This document shows positions 1 to 8,458 of a stretch of DNA of 62,547 nucleotides, piece after piece. The notes beneath the pieces are model-generated. The model did no database searches. It worked only from the letters and a program-made list of their open reading frames with translations, and was not told the DNA's origin. Source of the DNA: Gammaproteobacteria bacterium (GTDB lineage Bacteria; Pseudomonadota; Gammaproteobacteria; UBA6429; Thiohalophilaceae); the NCBI GenBank assembly GCA_026196045.1, contig JAPHRJ010000004.1, positions 1 to 62,547 of the forward strand, read 5' to 3'. Positions within the stretch are counted from its first letter, which is position 1; every line of letters begins with the position of its first letter. Made by a program: the position numbers and the translations under genes.

Positions 1-1205
1 TCAAGTGCATGTAACCCATTTGAAAAATACCGTGTATCAATTGCCCTGATCGGTAGATCAGGATCACCGGCGCCTGCCACAAAGACCCCATCAACATAAT
101 ACGTTACCCGCTTTAAACCATAAACATCTGAAACCGTGGCCCTGGCACTATACGTCCCAACCACCGTTTCACCCTCGGACGGATAGAAATCAACAACGAC
201 CGGCTCAGGTTCAAAAATATCCGGTGCGGCAACATAACCAAATAATGCATTTTCAGAAGAGGAAAAAGAAACAGCAAAAGAACGCACATCATCAAACAAC
301 AAGGATGAACGATTATAAGCCGTATTCGTAAAATCCAACATCCTGGCCGCCAGGTGGCTTCGATACGTATTCCTATCAAAATTCACATCACCCATTGTCA
401 CATCACCGTATTCATTTTTACCATCCAGCAAACCATCGGCTTTAATATCATCAAACGCATACGGATAGACCGAAATGGACTGATAAGCCTCATGCGCACC
501 CAGGAAAGAACGTTGATATAAATAAATGGAAAACTGCGACAAGCCTGCTGAGATAAAACCGTATTTCAATGCATCAGTCAGCGTTGAGGATGCATTAGAC
601 GCAATGGAGACATTTACCGGCACGGTGTCAATGACATCGAACCCCGCCCACGCCGATAATGCATTATTTGCCGTAATAACGGCATTGGTTGCCGTCTCCC
701 CCTGGGTCACTAAATACTCCGCATAGCCTGCGGCAAGGGTTGTCAGAAAGGTCACACTTAAGTTTAGTGTCTCACCCGCCGTATAATACGACACCGCAAA
801 CATTTTCTGGCGCAAAGAAACATCTGGCTCTACACGCGTATTACTCGCTTCCTCATAATAATACCCACCAGAAACTTCAATCATAACAGGCTGCGATTCA
901 ACAGACTCCAGTCGAAGAGAAAAAATCCCGTCGCCAGTCGTGCCTTCACCCAACAAAACACCTTTCGACCCATTAGAAAAAGAGTAAACAGACACATCCC
1001 CCAAATCTATTGCACTATCAAATGCAATACCGGACACAACACCCGAGGCCACATAACCCGACCCCGAAGAACCTGATCCACTGTCCCCACTGGTAGACGT
1101 GTCACCTGAGGATGTTTCAGTTACCCCATCTGTAGGCGCACCACCATTACACGCGAACAGCGACACGCTCACAAGTAGAATAAGAAGCCGCCTCAACACG
1201 AACAT
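1..1205 (-). CDS. Ig-like lipoprotein, C-terminus cut by window edge
   Basis: The frame is open from an ATG at 1205 to the left edge, so about 400 residues are visible and the C-terminus is missing. The N-terminus is a lipoprotein signal peptide: two arginines, a hydrophobic run and a lipobox ending LFAC with the acceptor Cys at residue 19. A Ser/Gly/Thr-rich linker follows, then a region collinear with the next gene, sharing stretches such as TFLTTLAAGY, ITANNA and DIKADGLLDG. The visible end is an Ig-like module with the signature YYVDG. It is probably anchored in the outer membrane. The function is unknown; surface adhesion or a cell-contact role for the conjugative element is only a guess. 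Confidence 0.8.
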   Translation of the reverse strand, partial: MFVLRRLLILLVSVSLFACNGGAPTDGVTETSSGDTSTSGDSGSGSSGSGYVASGVVSGIAFDSAIDLGDVSVYSFSNGSKGVLLGEGTTGDGIFSLRLESVESQPVMIEVSGGYYYEEASNTRVEPDVSLRQKMFAVSYYTAGETLNLSVTFLTTLAAGYAEYLVTQGETATNAVITANNALSAWAGFDVIDTVPVNVSIASNASSTLTDALKYGFISAGLSQFSIYLYQRSFLGAHEAYQSISVYPYAFDDIKADGLLDGKNEYGDVTMGDVNFDRNTYRSHLAARMLDFTNTAYNRSSLLFDDVRSFAVSFSSSENALFGYVAAPDIFEPEPVVVDFYPSEGETVVGTYSARATVSDVYGLKRVTYYVDGVFVAGAGDPDLPIRAIDTRYFSNGLHAL

Positions 1206-1223
1206 CCTAACAAATAAACAACA

Positions 1224-3050
1224 TCAAAACGGGCCACAACTTGAGGCCTGCTGAAAATAACACGTGTAATAACAAGAAGCGCCTACACAGGAACGGTAAA
1301 CATACACATTCATACTAGCCGCCACCGAATTACCCACTCCGTCTGTAACCCTAACCGTCTCAGTGCCGTAACAAAAGCCATTCTGAGGTGACCAACTCAA
1401 GTTAACACCAAAAGATCCTGAGCGAGAACCTACATATCTACTATTTAGCTCAACAGAAGAAATCCCTGTGCCATTCCCATCAGCCACACTAAAAGAATAT
1501 GTGCAATCCGGTGTATAGCCGCCATTCTGATTGGTGGTGCGGTAAGGCATAGTGATTGAAGGCAAACCATTTGCAATAATAATATTTCGCGTAACAATCG
1601 ATGTTTTACCAACCGCATTCGTCACATGAATCGCAACCGCATGACTTCCATTTCCAAATGATAATGTATTCATCGTAAACGCCGCAGACGAAGCTGAGGC
1701 TTGTAAAGTACCATCAACATAATAAGAAACAGACGCGACTCCATAATCATCAGACACATCAGCACGAACATTATAGCTACCAGAAACCGTCTCCCCCTCG
1801 GTAGGCCAGAACTGATTGATAACAGGTGCACCCACCTGTACGGTTACCGTACGTTCCACCGTTGTGGATTTACCCAGCACATTCGTCGCCACAATAGAAA
1901 CAGTATGTTGCCCTTCAGGTAACAATTGAAAATCATAATCAAGGGCAGGGCTCGCCGTATCAACAGCATCTGAAACCAGCGCACCGTCAACATAAATCGA
2001 CACCTCGGCAATACCATAATCATCAGAAACCTTAGCGCGAATTCTAAAAGCATTCGTAAGCGTATCTCCAGAAGCGGGCAAAAAATCAGTCACAGACGGG
2101 ACACGTAAAGTTACATCTGCCGTCTCCACATTATTAAAAACAGCCGATGAATAGGCACTAAACGGTGAAATAAATTCTTCGATATCCGAGGCGACCAACG
2201 AGGTGGCATTACGCGCCCCTTGTGCAAACTGCAAAATTCGCACACCCAGGGTTTCTCGATAGGTGGTTGCATCAAAGGATACGGCTCCTAAACTGACACG
2301 CCCCGAAGCATTAAACCCATCAAGCAGGCCATCCGCTTTAATATCCTCATAGGCGGCTTGAACAAAACCAATTGAAGGCCACACCAAGTGTTCCGGTTGC
2401 CCTGCATTCACATGAATCTGGCGGGTAAATTCAGAGATACCCGCCGCGATAAACCCCGCCTTATGACGACTGGATAAAATCGGTGTGGCATTGGCAAAAT
2501 CAGACACATCTAAGGGATGCGTGGTACTGATATCAAACCCTACCCAGGCCGACATGGCATTATTTGCGGTAATAATGGCATTATCCACGGTCGTGCCGTG
2601 CGCGATCAGATACTCGGTATACCCCGCTGCTAACGTTGTTAAAAACGTTAAGCTGATATCCACACTCTGACCGGAAACATAATGGGTGACAGCCACCAAC
2701 CTATATTCTGCATCCTGATTAAGCTGAATTTTCCGTCCACTGGCTTCCTCATAGTAATAACCGTTCTTTATCTCCAGCCAGATCGGGGTATCATCCGCAA
2801 CGATGTCCAATGAGTACAGTCCACTGCCATCGGTGGTCGCCGTTCCCAGCAACTCACCTTTCACGCCCTGCTCAAAACGATAAGCCGATACCTCTCCTTT
2901 TATGATCAAACCATCAAACGCCGAACCGGTGACACTGGCACCTGGGCGTGAATATGGAAGATCCCCGGACGCAGAATCCCCACTCTCTTCACCCCCACCA
3001 CAGGCGGCCAAAACAAGCGTAAACAATGAAACTAAAATAAAATGACGCAT
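1224..3050 (-). CDS. Ig-like repeat lipoprotein, paralogue of the neighbouring gene
   Basis: This is a 608-residue protein starting at the ATG at 3050, preceded by an AGGGAG ribosome site. An upstream in-frame start would add a non-signal-like leader and was not used. Lipobox LAAC places the acceptor Cys at residue 17. The first 300 residues match the adjacent partial lipoprotein. Two tandem Ig-like modules follow, each with a pattern like VSDDYG..VSxYVDG, near residues 330-420 and 420-510. The last part is Cys-rich (CVGASC, CYYTCYF). It is probably an exported, disulfide-stabilised surface lipoprotein. The tandem arrangement suggests local duplication. No enzymatic motif is seen. Confidence 0.8.
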   Translation of the reverse strand: MRHFILVSLFTLVLAACGGGEESGDSASGDLPYSRPGASVTGSAFDGLIIKGEVSAYRFEQGVKGELLGTATTDGSGLYSLDIVADDTPIWLEIKNGYYYEEASGRKIQLNQDAEYRLVAVTHYVSGQSVDISLTFLTTLAAGYTEYLIAHGTTVDNAIITANNAMSAWVGFDISTTHPLDVSDFANATPILSSRHKAGFIAAGISEFTRQIHVNAGQPEHLVWPSIGFVQAAYEDIKADGLLDGFNASGRVSLGAVSFDATTYRETLGVRILQFAQGARNATSLVASDIEEFISPFSAYSSAVFNNVETADVTLRVPSVTDFLPASGDTLTNAFRIRAKVSDDYGIAEVSIYVDGALVSDAVDTASPALDYDFQLLPEGQHTVSIVATNVLGKSTTVERTVTVQVGAPVINQFWPTEGETVSGSYNVRADVSDDYGVASVSYYVDGTLQASASSAAFTMNTLSFGNGSHAVAIHVTNAVGKTSIVTRNIIIANGLPSITMPYRTTNQNGGYTPDCTYSFSVADGNGTGISSVELNSRYVGSRSGSFGVNLSWSPQNGFCYGTETVRVTDGVGNSVAASMNVYVYRSCVGASCYYTCYFQQASSCGPF

Positions 3051-3084
3051 AAAAATAAACTCCCTGATCGAAATCTGATTATTA

Positions 3085-3660
3085 TTAAAACTTGTAAAGA
3101 AGCATGGCTCCGGCTGAGAAGCCTTGAATGGAATTATCAAAAGAGTGTAGATACTGCCCCCGCAATCCAAAGTTGAATTTTTTATTTAATTCAAGTTCGA
3201 TGGTGCCATTGACAACGGCAGAAAAAGACGTGATCGCTCTGTCTGAATAGGTTTGATCCAAATAGCCATCACTATCAATCGTGTGACGTGCGGTAATGGT
3301 ATCTTTCGCGGTCACAACACCGAACCCGGCCCAGGGCTTTAACCATTTTGTAAAAACAAACCGCTGTTGATAACCCAGTACTAACGCACTGGTTTCAACT
3401 TTCTGACCAATAGTGTTAACCCCAGCAGCTAGTTTAAAATCCGTTTTATAAAACTCCGCATACCATCGAGAGTCTCGATTGATTTTTGAAAAGTAAAATA
3501 AATGAAAGGGGGAAATATCTGAGCTTTGACTGGTACTACCGTTGGGATCATCCACTGAGTAGGTATCAAAAGAAAGACCTGCTCCAGCCATATTATCTGC
3601 GGCCAAAACAGCATTTAAAGGCAGGACAAAACACAAGAGTAACGCGTACTTAAACAACAT
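3085..3660 (-). CDS. Small outer-membrane beta-barrel protein
   Basis: This is a 191-residue protein with a clear signal peptide ending NAVLA-AD. The mature part alternates polar and aromatic residues in short strands and ends in a C-terminal Phe after LLYKF, the usual signal for the barrel assembly machinery. Its size fits an eight-stranded barrel of the OmpA/OmpW/porin-like type. It lies 34 bases upstream of the Ig-like lipoprotein in the same direction, so the two may be co-transcribed. I do not recognise the exact family. A structural or adhesion role is inferred only from the fold. Confidence 0.65.
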   Translation of the reverse strand: MLFKYALLLCFVLPLNAVLAADNMAGAGLSFDTYSVDDPNGSTSQSSDISPFHLFYFSKINRDSRWYAEFYKTDFKLAAGVNTIGQKVETSALVLGYQQRFVFTKWLKPWAGFGVVTAKDTITARHTIDSDGYLDQTYSDRAITSFSAVVNGTIELELNKKFNFGLRGQYLHSFDNSIQGFSAGAMLLYKF

Positions 3661-4001
3661 AAACCATCCCTGATAAATAAATCAATTTCCTATTGAGTCG
3701 TAATAAGAAAATTAATAACCAAATCCCTTTAATATACTGATAAAAATCAGCTATTTTTTAAGGTACAACCACGGCTTAAAGCAACACCGAATAAATGATC
3801 TGAGCACTATTTGGTGAAGCCTGAATGCGTCATTCAATATACCAATCAATGCCAGAAATAAAATTGATCGTATTCACAGTTCGAGTAGATAACGCCAAAA
3901 TATCATCAGTGATCTCGCTAACTACCAACAAATAAAATATGACGTGCACATTTATAAATAGATCGGATCTAATTTTATTAATATTGTTTTATCACGCCAC
4001 A
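3661..4001. other. Intergenic region, no gene seen
   Basis: This 341-base AT-rich gap separates the end of the T4SS operon from the barrel-protein gene, both on the minus strand. It should hold the promoter of the barrel/lipoprotein genes and the end of the T4SS transcript. I see no convincing hairpin-plus-T-run terminator and no conserved reading frame. Confidence 0.6.
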
Positions 4002-5060
4002 TTAAAAAGCCTGTTCAACTTTTAGTTTAATTTGTTGAGATGACACCAGAATGATCCCTTTCTCAGGTTGACGACGAGCCTGGTTTTCATTACTGATCAA
4101 CGCCTCACCGGTATCCCCAACAGCCTGACCAAGTAATGAGTTAGGTGTGGCTAATTGCAATGCCCCTTTTCCTAAATCAACAACCGAATCCGTCACAGCC
4201 TCGTTAATTTCATCACGTCGATCTCTAAGAAGGACACCGGCAATACCACTGCGTCCCCCCATATCATACGCCACCGCTTTTAGCTCAAATTCACGACCAT
4301 CCGGTGTCCTGCCGCCAATGGCCACGAGATCAAGTCGTCGAGTCCCTTCATTAAAAAACGGTTTAGAAATAAAAACCGTTCCGGCTGGTAAGGTATCAAA
4401 CTCACCTAAAATATCACGATCAAGTACAAGCTCAACTGTACCAATATCTGCATTGGTAATATTACGTACCAACGACACGACCACCCAAGTATTGACCGGC
4501 ACCCCAAACGGACGATCCCCTTTTGTCGCATTAAAAACAGAATGATTTTTACTGGTTTTTAAAACAGGGGGTGCGATATAAATATGTTTACTGTCCTGCT
4601 GCTTTTTTGGTGTTGATGATAAGGCGGATGTCACGGTCCCCTTATTGGTAGACAGTAGCGTTCCCGATCCGGCCCCATTCACGTGGGGCGAAGTTTGATC
4701 ACGCACACTCGCAGGACGACCCTGTGATACCACCACCTCCTCAACAGGGATGACTGAGGCATCAACCACCCTATCCTCTTCGGCACGATCATTGACACGC
4801 TTTTTATTCTCCCCGACCGGATCCGTTGGCTCCTCTGATAGATCCTGCGAGACTGCACCTGCTCGTCTATTTTTTGTAGCAAATTCAACGTTTGCATTTT
4901 TATTTAAAAATGAACTCAATTGGGCCTGATTAGTCCGTCCATTTTTCTCATCCGCAAACCGTCGCGCCTCACGCACCTCCTCTTCAAATTTTTCATACGA
5001 AAAATCCTGTGCATAACATGCAGAAGAGAACAAGGTAAAGATAACGATCCCTTTTACCAT
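4002..5060 (-). CDS. VirB10/TrbI-like T4SS channel protein
   Basis: This 352-residue protein is the last gene of the transfer operon. Its start overlaps the stop of the VirB9-like gene (ATGGTAA), which indicates translational coupling. A signal-like hydrophobic N-terminus (SSACYA) is followed by a charged, low-complexity, Pro-containing region to about residue 165. A C-terminal beta-rich domain follows with the pattern LPAGTVF near residue 230 and GGRTPDGREFEL, as in VirB10/TrbI/DotG proteins. VirB10 links inner-membrane energy sources to the outer-membrane pore. It lacks the usual single N-terminal cytoplasmic segment of VirB10, so it may sit wholly in the periplasm. The assignment leans on gene order as well as on the C-terminal pattern. 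Confidence 0.6.
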   Translation of the reverse strand: MVKGIVIFTLFSSACYAQDFSYEKFEEEVREARRFADEKNGRTNQAQLSSFLNKNANVEFATKNRRAGAVSQDLSEEPTDPVGENKKRVNDRAEEDRVVDASVIPVEEVVVSQGRPASVRDQTSPHVNGAGSGTLLSTNKGTVTSALSSTPKKQQDSKHIYIAPPVLKTSKNHSVFNATKGDRPFGVPVNTWVVVSLVRNITNADIGTVELVLDRDILGEFDTLPAGTVFISKPFFNEGTRRLDLVAIGGRTPDGREFELKAVAYDMGGRSGIAGVLLRDRRDEINEAVTDSVVDLGKGALQLATPNSLLGQAVGDTGEALISNENQARRQPEKGIILVSSQQIKLKVEQAF

Positions 5061-5965
5061 GATAATTCAAATGTCCCTTTGCTGGTGCTGAAAATCAACG
5101 TCAGCACATCACGCTCAGCCAGTGATTGATCCATGGTCGCAATGGCGCACTTTGAATCATGATTACAATAATAACTCGAATCAATGGTCACGATCCCGGT
5201 GTCCATATCACCGGATGAAACGGTAATATCTTTGATCACAAAGGGATCGTTTCCCGGATGGTCATACTCCAGGATCAAGGTGCTGTAACTCTCATAATCA
5301 ACAAACTCATCCAGATAGACATTGAGTACCTCCCCTGATGGGGAGGATGCAATTTTATCTTCCTTGATACGTTTGATATCCGGATCCTGTAAGATCACTT
5401 CACCCAAACGTGAAATTGATTTTTTCAATGCTTGCTTATCCAGTTCCTGCAGGCGTTTTTGATATTCTTCATTTTGCACTTTTCTAATATGTTGCACTTC
5501 TTTTTCAACTAAAAAATCACGCGCCTTCTCATCCGGTTTAAAAACAACATCACTAAAGTGATCGTTCATGTTAACGGTGGTACGCAACAAGATGGTAATG
5601 TTGTAACCATCGACACTGAGGAACAAATTGCCGAGATAGGTATTGTTCTGAAAGGCAGCCCCTCCGCTATCCGGTTTTTTAACCGTAATGCTGATCGTGT
5701 TCTGCCCTTTAATACTGTCCCCGTCTACCGCTACATCAAATATATTTTCATTGGTCAGTTCTTTTTTAAATTGCGGCTGCAACTTAGCGGAGTCCAGAAT
5801 AAACGGAAAAATAAGCCTCACGCCTAAGTCCGGCAAGATATCGACTGTGATCCGGGTGAACTCGGTTAAATTAACGTTGCGTTTCTTGGGCAGCAGTTTT
5901 TCCGCCATCACCGGTGAGCTCACCAGTAAGAGCAGCACCAGACCATTAACTATTAACTTTTTCAT
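5054..5965 (-). CDS. VirB9/TraK-like T4SS outer-membrane core protein
   Basis: This is an exported protein of about 303 residues. I chose the ATG at 5965 because it begins MKKLIVNG and gives a clean signal peptide ending SPVMA; three further Met codons up to 5983 are possible. The body is beta-rich with a central charged helical stretch (residues 150-200) and a C-terminal domain ending FELSW. It sits exactly where VirB9/TrbG/TraK lies, between VirB8-like and VirB10-like genes, overlapping both. VirB9-type proteins form the outer-membrane ring with VirB7 and VirB10. No VirB7 lipoprotein is recognised here. The call is based mainly on order, export signal and fold-like pattern. Confidence 0.55.
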   Translation of the reverse strand: MKKLIVNGLVLLLLVSSPVMAEKLLPKKRNVNLTEFTRITVDILPDLGVRLIFPFILDSAKLQPQFKKELTNENIFDVAVDGDSIKGQNTISITVKKPDSGGAAFQNNTYLGNLFLSVDGYNITILLRTTVNMNDHFSDVVFKPDEKARDFLVEKEVQHIRKVQNEEYQKRLQELDKQALKKSISRLGEVILQDPDIKRIKEDKIASSPSGEVLNVYLDEFVDYESYSTLILEYDHPGNDPFVIKDITVSSGDMDTGIVTIDSSYYCNHDSKCAIATMDQSLAERDVLTLIFSTSKGTFELSW

Positions 5966-6611
5966 CAAAATACTCATCATCAAAGGGATTATTAAACAGG
6001 CTCACGATTTTTATCCCGGATGTATTTTTCCAGGTACGCTGAACCGGTACCGCAGAGAACTCAAACACAAACTTTTCCGTGACGGACTGGGTACCCGATA
6101 GTGAGGTACATTTCACCTGACCGAGTGTGGAAACAAAAAAGGTATTATTTGTGGTCGGTTTAAAACTCGACCCCTCATCATCAATCACAACCAGACAATA
6201 GGATTGTGCATCTTTAATTCTGGCAATGGCATTTTCATCAAACCAGATCTTGCGCCACTTATCCCGCAAGGGGGCATCCATCATGGACAGGGCCAGAAAT
6301 TTATCTTCCATCACCGTGGCCGAATTGTGACTTAAGAAGGCTTCAACAAAGCGTTTACTGGAACCCAGTATTGAAGTCCCGTCAGAATGCTTTTTATCAA
6401 TGTATTCAATTTCCCCTATGATCCGCCCTTCCCCATCCACCGTGATGATCGCACGGGGATAGAGAATAAAAGACAAGGAGGCTATTGCCAGCACCATCAA
6501 CAGCAGCACGATCACAACAAACTGCCGCCGGTTGGCTTTGGCTAACGTGATCACCAATGATCCTGTCTCACCATGGTCTGCGATCTCTTTTTTAACATTT
6601 AACCCTTTCAC
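5946..6611 (-). CDS. VirB8/TraE-like T4SS inner-membrane protein
   Basis: This 221-residue protein starts with GTG at 6611, preceded by GAGG. It has a cytoplasmic head of about 30 residues, one transmembrane segment (roughly residues 30-52, rich in Val/Leu/Ile) and a periplasmic domain to the end. That is the classic VirB8/TraE architecture, with the expected length (220-250). VirB8 nucleates the assembly of VirB9 and VirB10. It lies 12 bases after the VirB6-like gene and overlaps the VirB9-like gene. The periplasmic domain has two Cys residues (SYCLVV and VKCTSL) that could pair. Confidence 0.65.
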   Translation of the reverse strand: MKGLNVKKEIADHGETGSLVITLAKANRRQFVVIVLLLMVLAIASLSFILYPRAIITVDGEGRIIGEIEYIDKKHSDGTSILGSSKRFVEAFLSHNSATVMEDKFLALSMMDAPLRDKWRKIWFDENAIARIKDAQSYCLVVIDDEGSSFKPTTNNTFFVSTLGQVKCTSLSGTQSVTEKFVFEFSAVPVQRTWKNTSGIKIVSLFNNPFDDEYFDEKVNS

Positions 6612-6623
6612 ACCCTCACTCCC

Positions 6624-7808
6624 TTATGCCCTGGATTGTTTGGCTTTATTCACAAAATGGCCGCGCCTTGCATTGTCTTTCTGTTTGGCCGTCTTGCCCG
6701 ACTTATTCTGAACCTCATCCACGGTAGTCGAATTGGATGCACTCCCCCTCTCCGATCCCGAGGGATCAGCCGCCGACCCTTCCGCCACCGATGAGGCCTC
6801 ATACAATGAAGCGGGCTCCGTTTTGGATTTTAATATTTCGGTGCCCAGCGTCCCTAATGTATTGGCAAAGGTGGAGGAGGCTGATTTTTTATAGACATTT
6901 TTAGCAAACCGACCCAACGTTGAACTGGGTGCAACCACACTTTTATACATGTTGGCCCCGGCCGCTACGCCCGTTGCCCCAAAAGAGAGGATCGCACCGG
7001 CAACACCCGAGCCGGTAATAAAAGCCTGGGCTAAAAACGGGGCCATAATTAACGTGGCGAGGATGAGTAGATTTAAAACCGAGAAGGTAATATAAAACAG
7101 AGCTTCAATGGTATTGGAATGCTCCGTCATGCTCGCGGTAATCTCACTGGTGGCCGCCAGAAAGATCCCTTTAAACATGATCAAGGCCAGTGCCTGTATT
7201 AACGGCCAGGTTAGCAATATGCCGACAACCGTTCCCCAGGGTTTTAATAATTTAAGATTGTTGGTGATCATCAGTGGGATCACAAACAATCCCCAGATAT
7301 AGGCTAACGAGAATAAAAAAGCGTGACCCACTTTAAGAAAGCCGCCCACAGCCAGGGTGATGATAAAGGTCAACAAATACATCAAATACGCCCCGCCATA
7401 AGCAATGCCCCCGACGACCGTATCATAGATACTGCGATCCTCTGGCCTGGAGACTTCGTTAAGGCGTTTAATGGCATTATCAATGGAGCTCGCAATTTCC
7501 TGTAACGATCCGGTTTTCTCAAACCCCACGGTAAAATAATTAAAGAACTGGATCACCGCCACAGCAATAACAAAATACAGCGATAAAATCATTCCCCAAA
7601 GGAACACATCTAAAAAATATTTAGACCAGTTCACCTCCACCCCTGAGGCGGCATGATAGTTTTCATTCACCGTTCTAAATAAAATCGCCAGGGCTAACAA
7701 CACGCCAGAGACCATCATAAAACTGGGGGCAAGCTCATACCCAATCGTAAAAACATGAACCGGATCAAGATGGCCCAATAAAATATCTAAGGGATCTTTA
7801 TCCGCCAT
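6624..7808 (-). CDS. VirB6/TrbL-like polytopic T4SS membrane protein
   Basis: This 394-residue protein has about six strongly hydrophobic segments between residues 20 and 265, including one Gly/Ala-rich segment (SGVAGAILSFGATGVAAGA). A hydrophilic Ser/Lys-rich cytoplasmic tail of about 110 residues follows, ending HFVNKAKQSRA. VirB6/TrbL proteins form the inner-membrane part of the substrate path and show the same many-TM core with a variable tail. It sits between VirB5-like and VirB8-like genes, as expected. The gap to the upstream gene is 2 bases. Confidence 0.7.
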   Translation of the reverse strand: MADKDPLDILLGHLDPVHVFTIGYELAPSFMMVSGVLLALAILFRTVNENYHAASGVEVNWSKYFLDVFLWGMILSLYFVIAVAVIQFFNYFTVGFEKTGSLQEIASSIDNAIKRLNEVSRPEDRSIYDTVVGGIAYGGAYLMYLLTFIITLAVGGFLKVGHAFLFSLAYIWGLFVIPLMITNNLKLLKPWGTVVGILLTWPLIQALALIMFKGIFLAATSEITASMTEHSNTIEALFYITFSVLNLLILATLIMAPFLAQAFITGSGVAGAILSFGATGVAAGANMYKSVVAPSSTLGRFAKNVYKKSASSTFANTLGTLGTEILKSKTEPASLYEASSVAEGSAADPSGSERGSASNSTTVDEVQNKSGKTAKQKDNARRGHFVNKAKQSRA

Positions 7809-7810
7809 GA

Positions 7811-8458
7811 CTAATTACCCACATGCTTTAACGCGCCCCCTAAGGCCTGGTCAAGATCTCCCCGATCCGCTTTCGCCTTTTTTCGTGCCGCCTCCTGCTG
7901 GCGTTGTTCTTCTATTTTTTGGGCTTTTTCATCCACCAGAAGATCTAATACCCCCGCTGTCGATTTTGCTGTGACCTGACTGGAATCCCGCTCGCCCAGA
8001 TCACGATTGGCCTTATCAAAGTTACGTACTGAATACCGCCGAAGTTTTCGTAACATGTCCGCTGATGAGGACAGATCACGATTTCCGTAATAGCCATTCT
8101 TCTCACCGCTGGTTTTAGAATATTCCCGGCTCAGTTTATAGGCTTCATTATCCAGCCCCTGTAATTCACTTGCCGTGCCTGATAACGCCCCAAAGCCCTC
8201 CGTCCCTGACCAGTCACCCATATAGTCTGAAAAAAGCGGATCATTGATCACATCCCAGCTTTTGGCATTCTTTAATGAGATATTCCGCATATCATTGGCC
8301 AGGCGTACATGATCACCCACCAGCTTGATCTGCTCGCGTAACATCACTAATGACTGCTGCATTTGGGACACAATTTTCCAGCCCGAGCCGTCTGAACCCA
8401 GGGCCTGCGCCTGAGAAGCACACAGATAAAACAACCCTATCAAACTAAGCCGCCGCAT
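7811..8458 (-). CDS. VirB5/TrbJ-like exported T4SS protein
   Basis: This 215-residue protein starts at the ATG at 8458, which has AAAGGA seven bases upstream; an ATG 18 bases earlier lacks a ribosome site. The start lies inside the 3' end of the VirB4-like gene. A signal peptide ending SQAQA is followed by a long, largely helical, charged sequence with a coiled-coil-like C-terminus rich in Glu/Gln/Lys/Ala. VirB5/TrbJ proteins are minor pilus-tip or assembly factors with this helical make-up. Position after VirB4 and before VirB6 supports the call; sequence signatures are weak. Confidence 0.6.
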   Translation of the reverse strand: MRRLSLIGLFYLCASQAQALGSDGSGWKIVSQMQQSLVMLREQIKLVGDHVRLANDMRNISLKNAKSWDVINDPLFSDYMGDWSGTEGFGALSGTASELQGLDNEAYKLSREYSKTSGEKNGYYGNRDLSSSADMLRKLRRYSVRNFDKANRDLGERDSSQVTAKSTAGVLDLLVDEKAQKIEEQRQQEAARKKAKADRGDLDQALGGALKHVGN

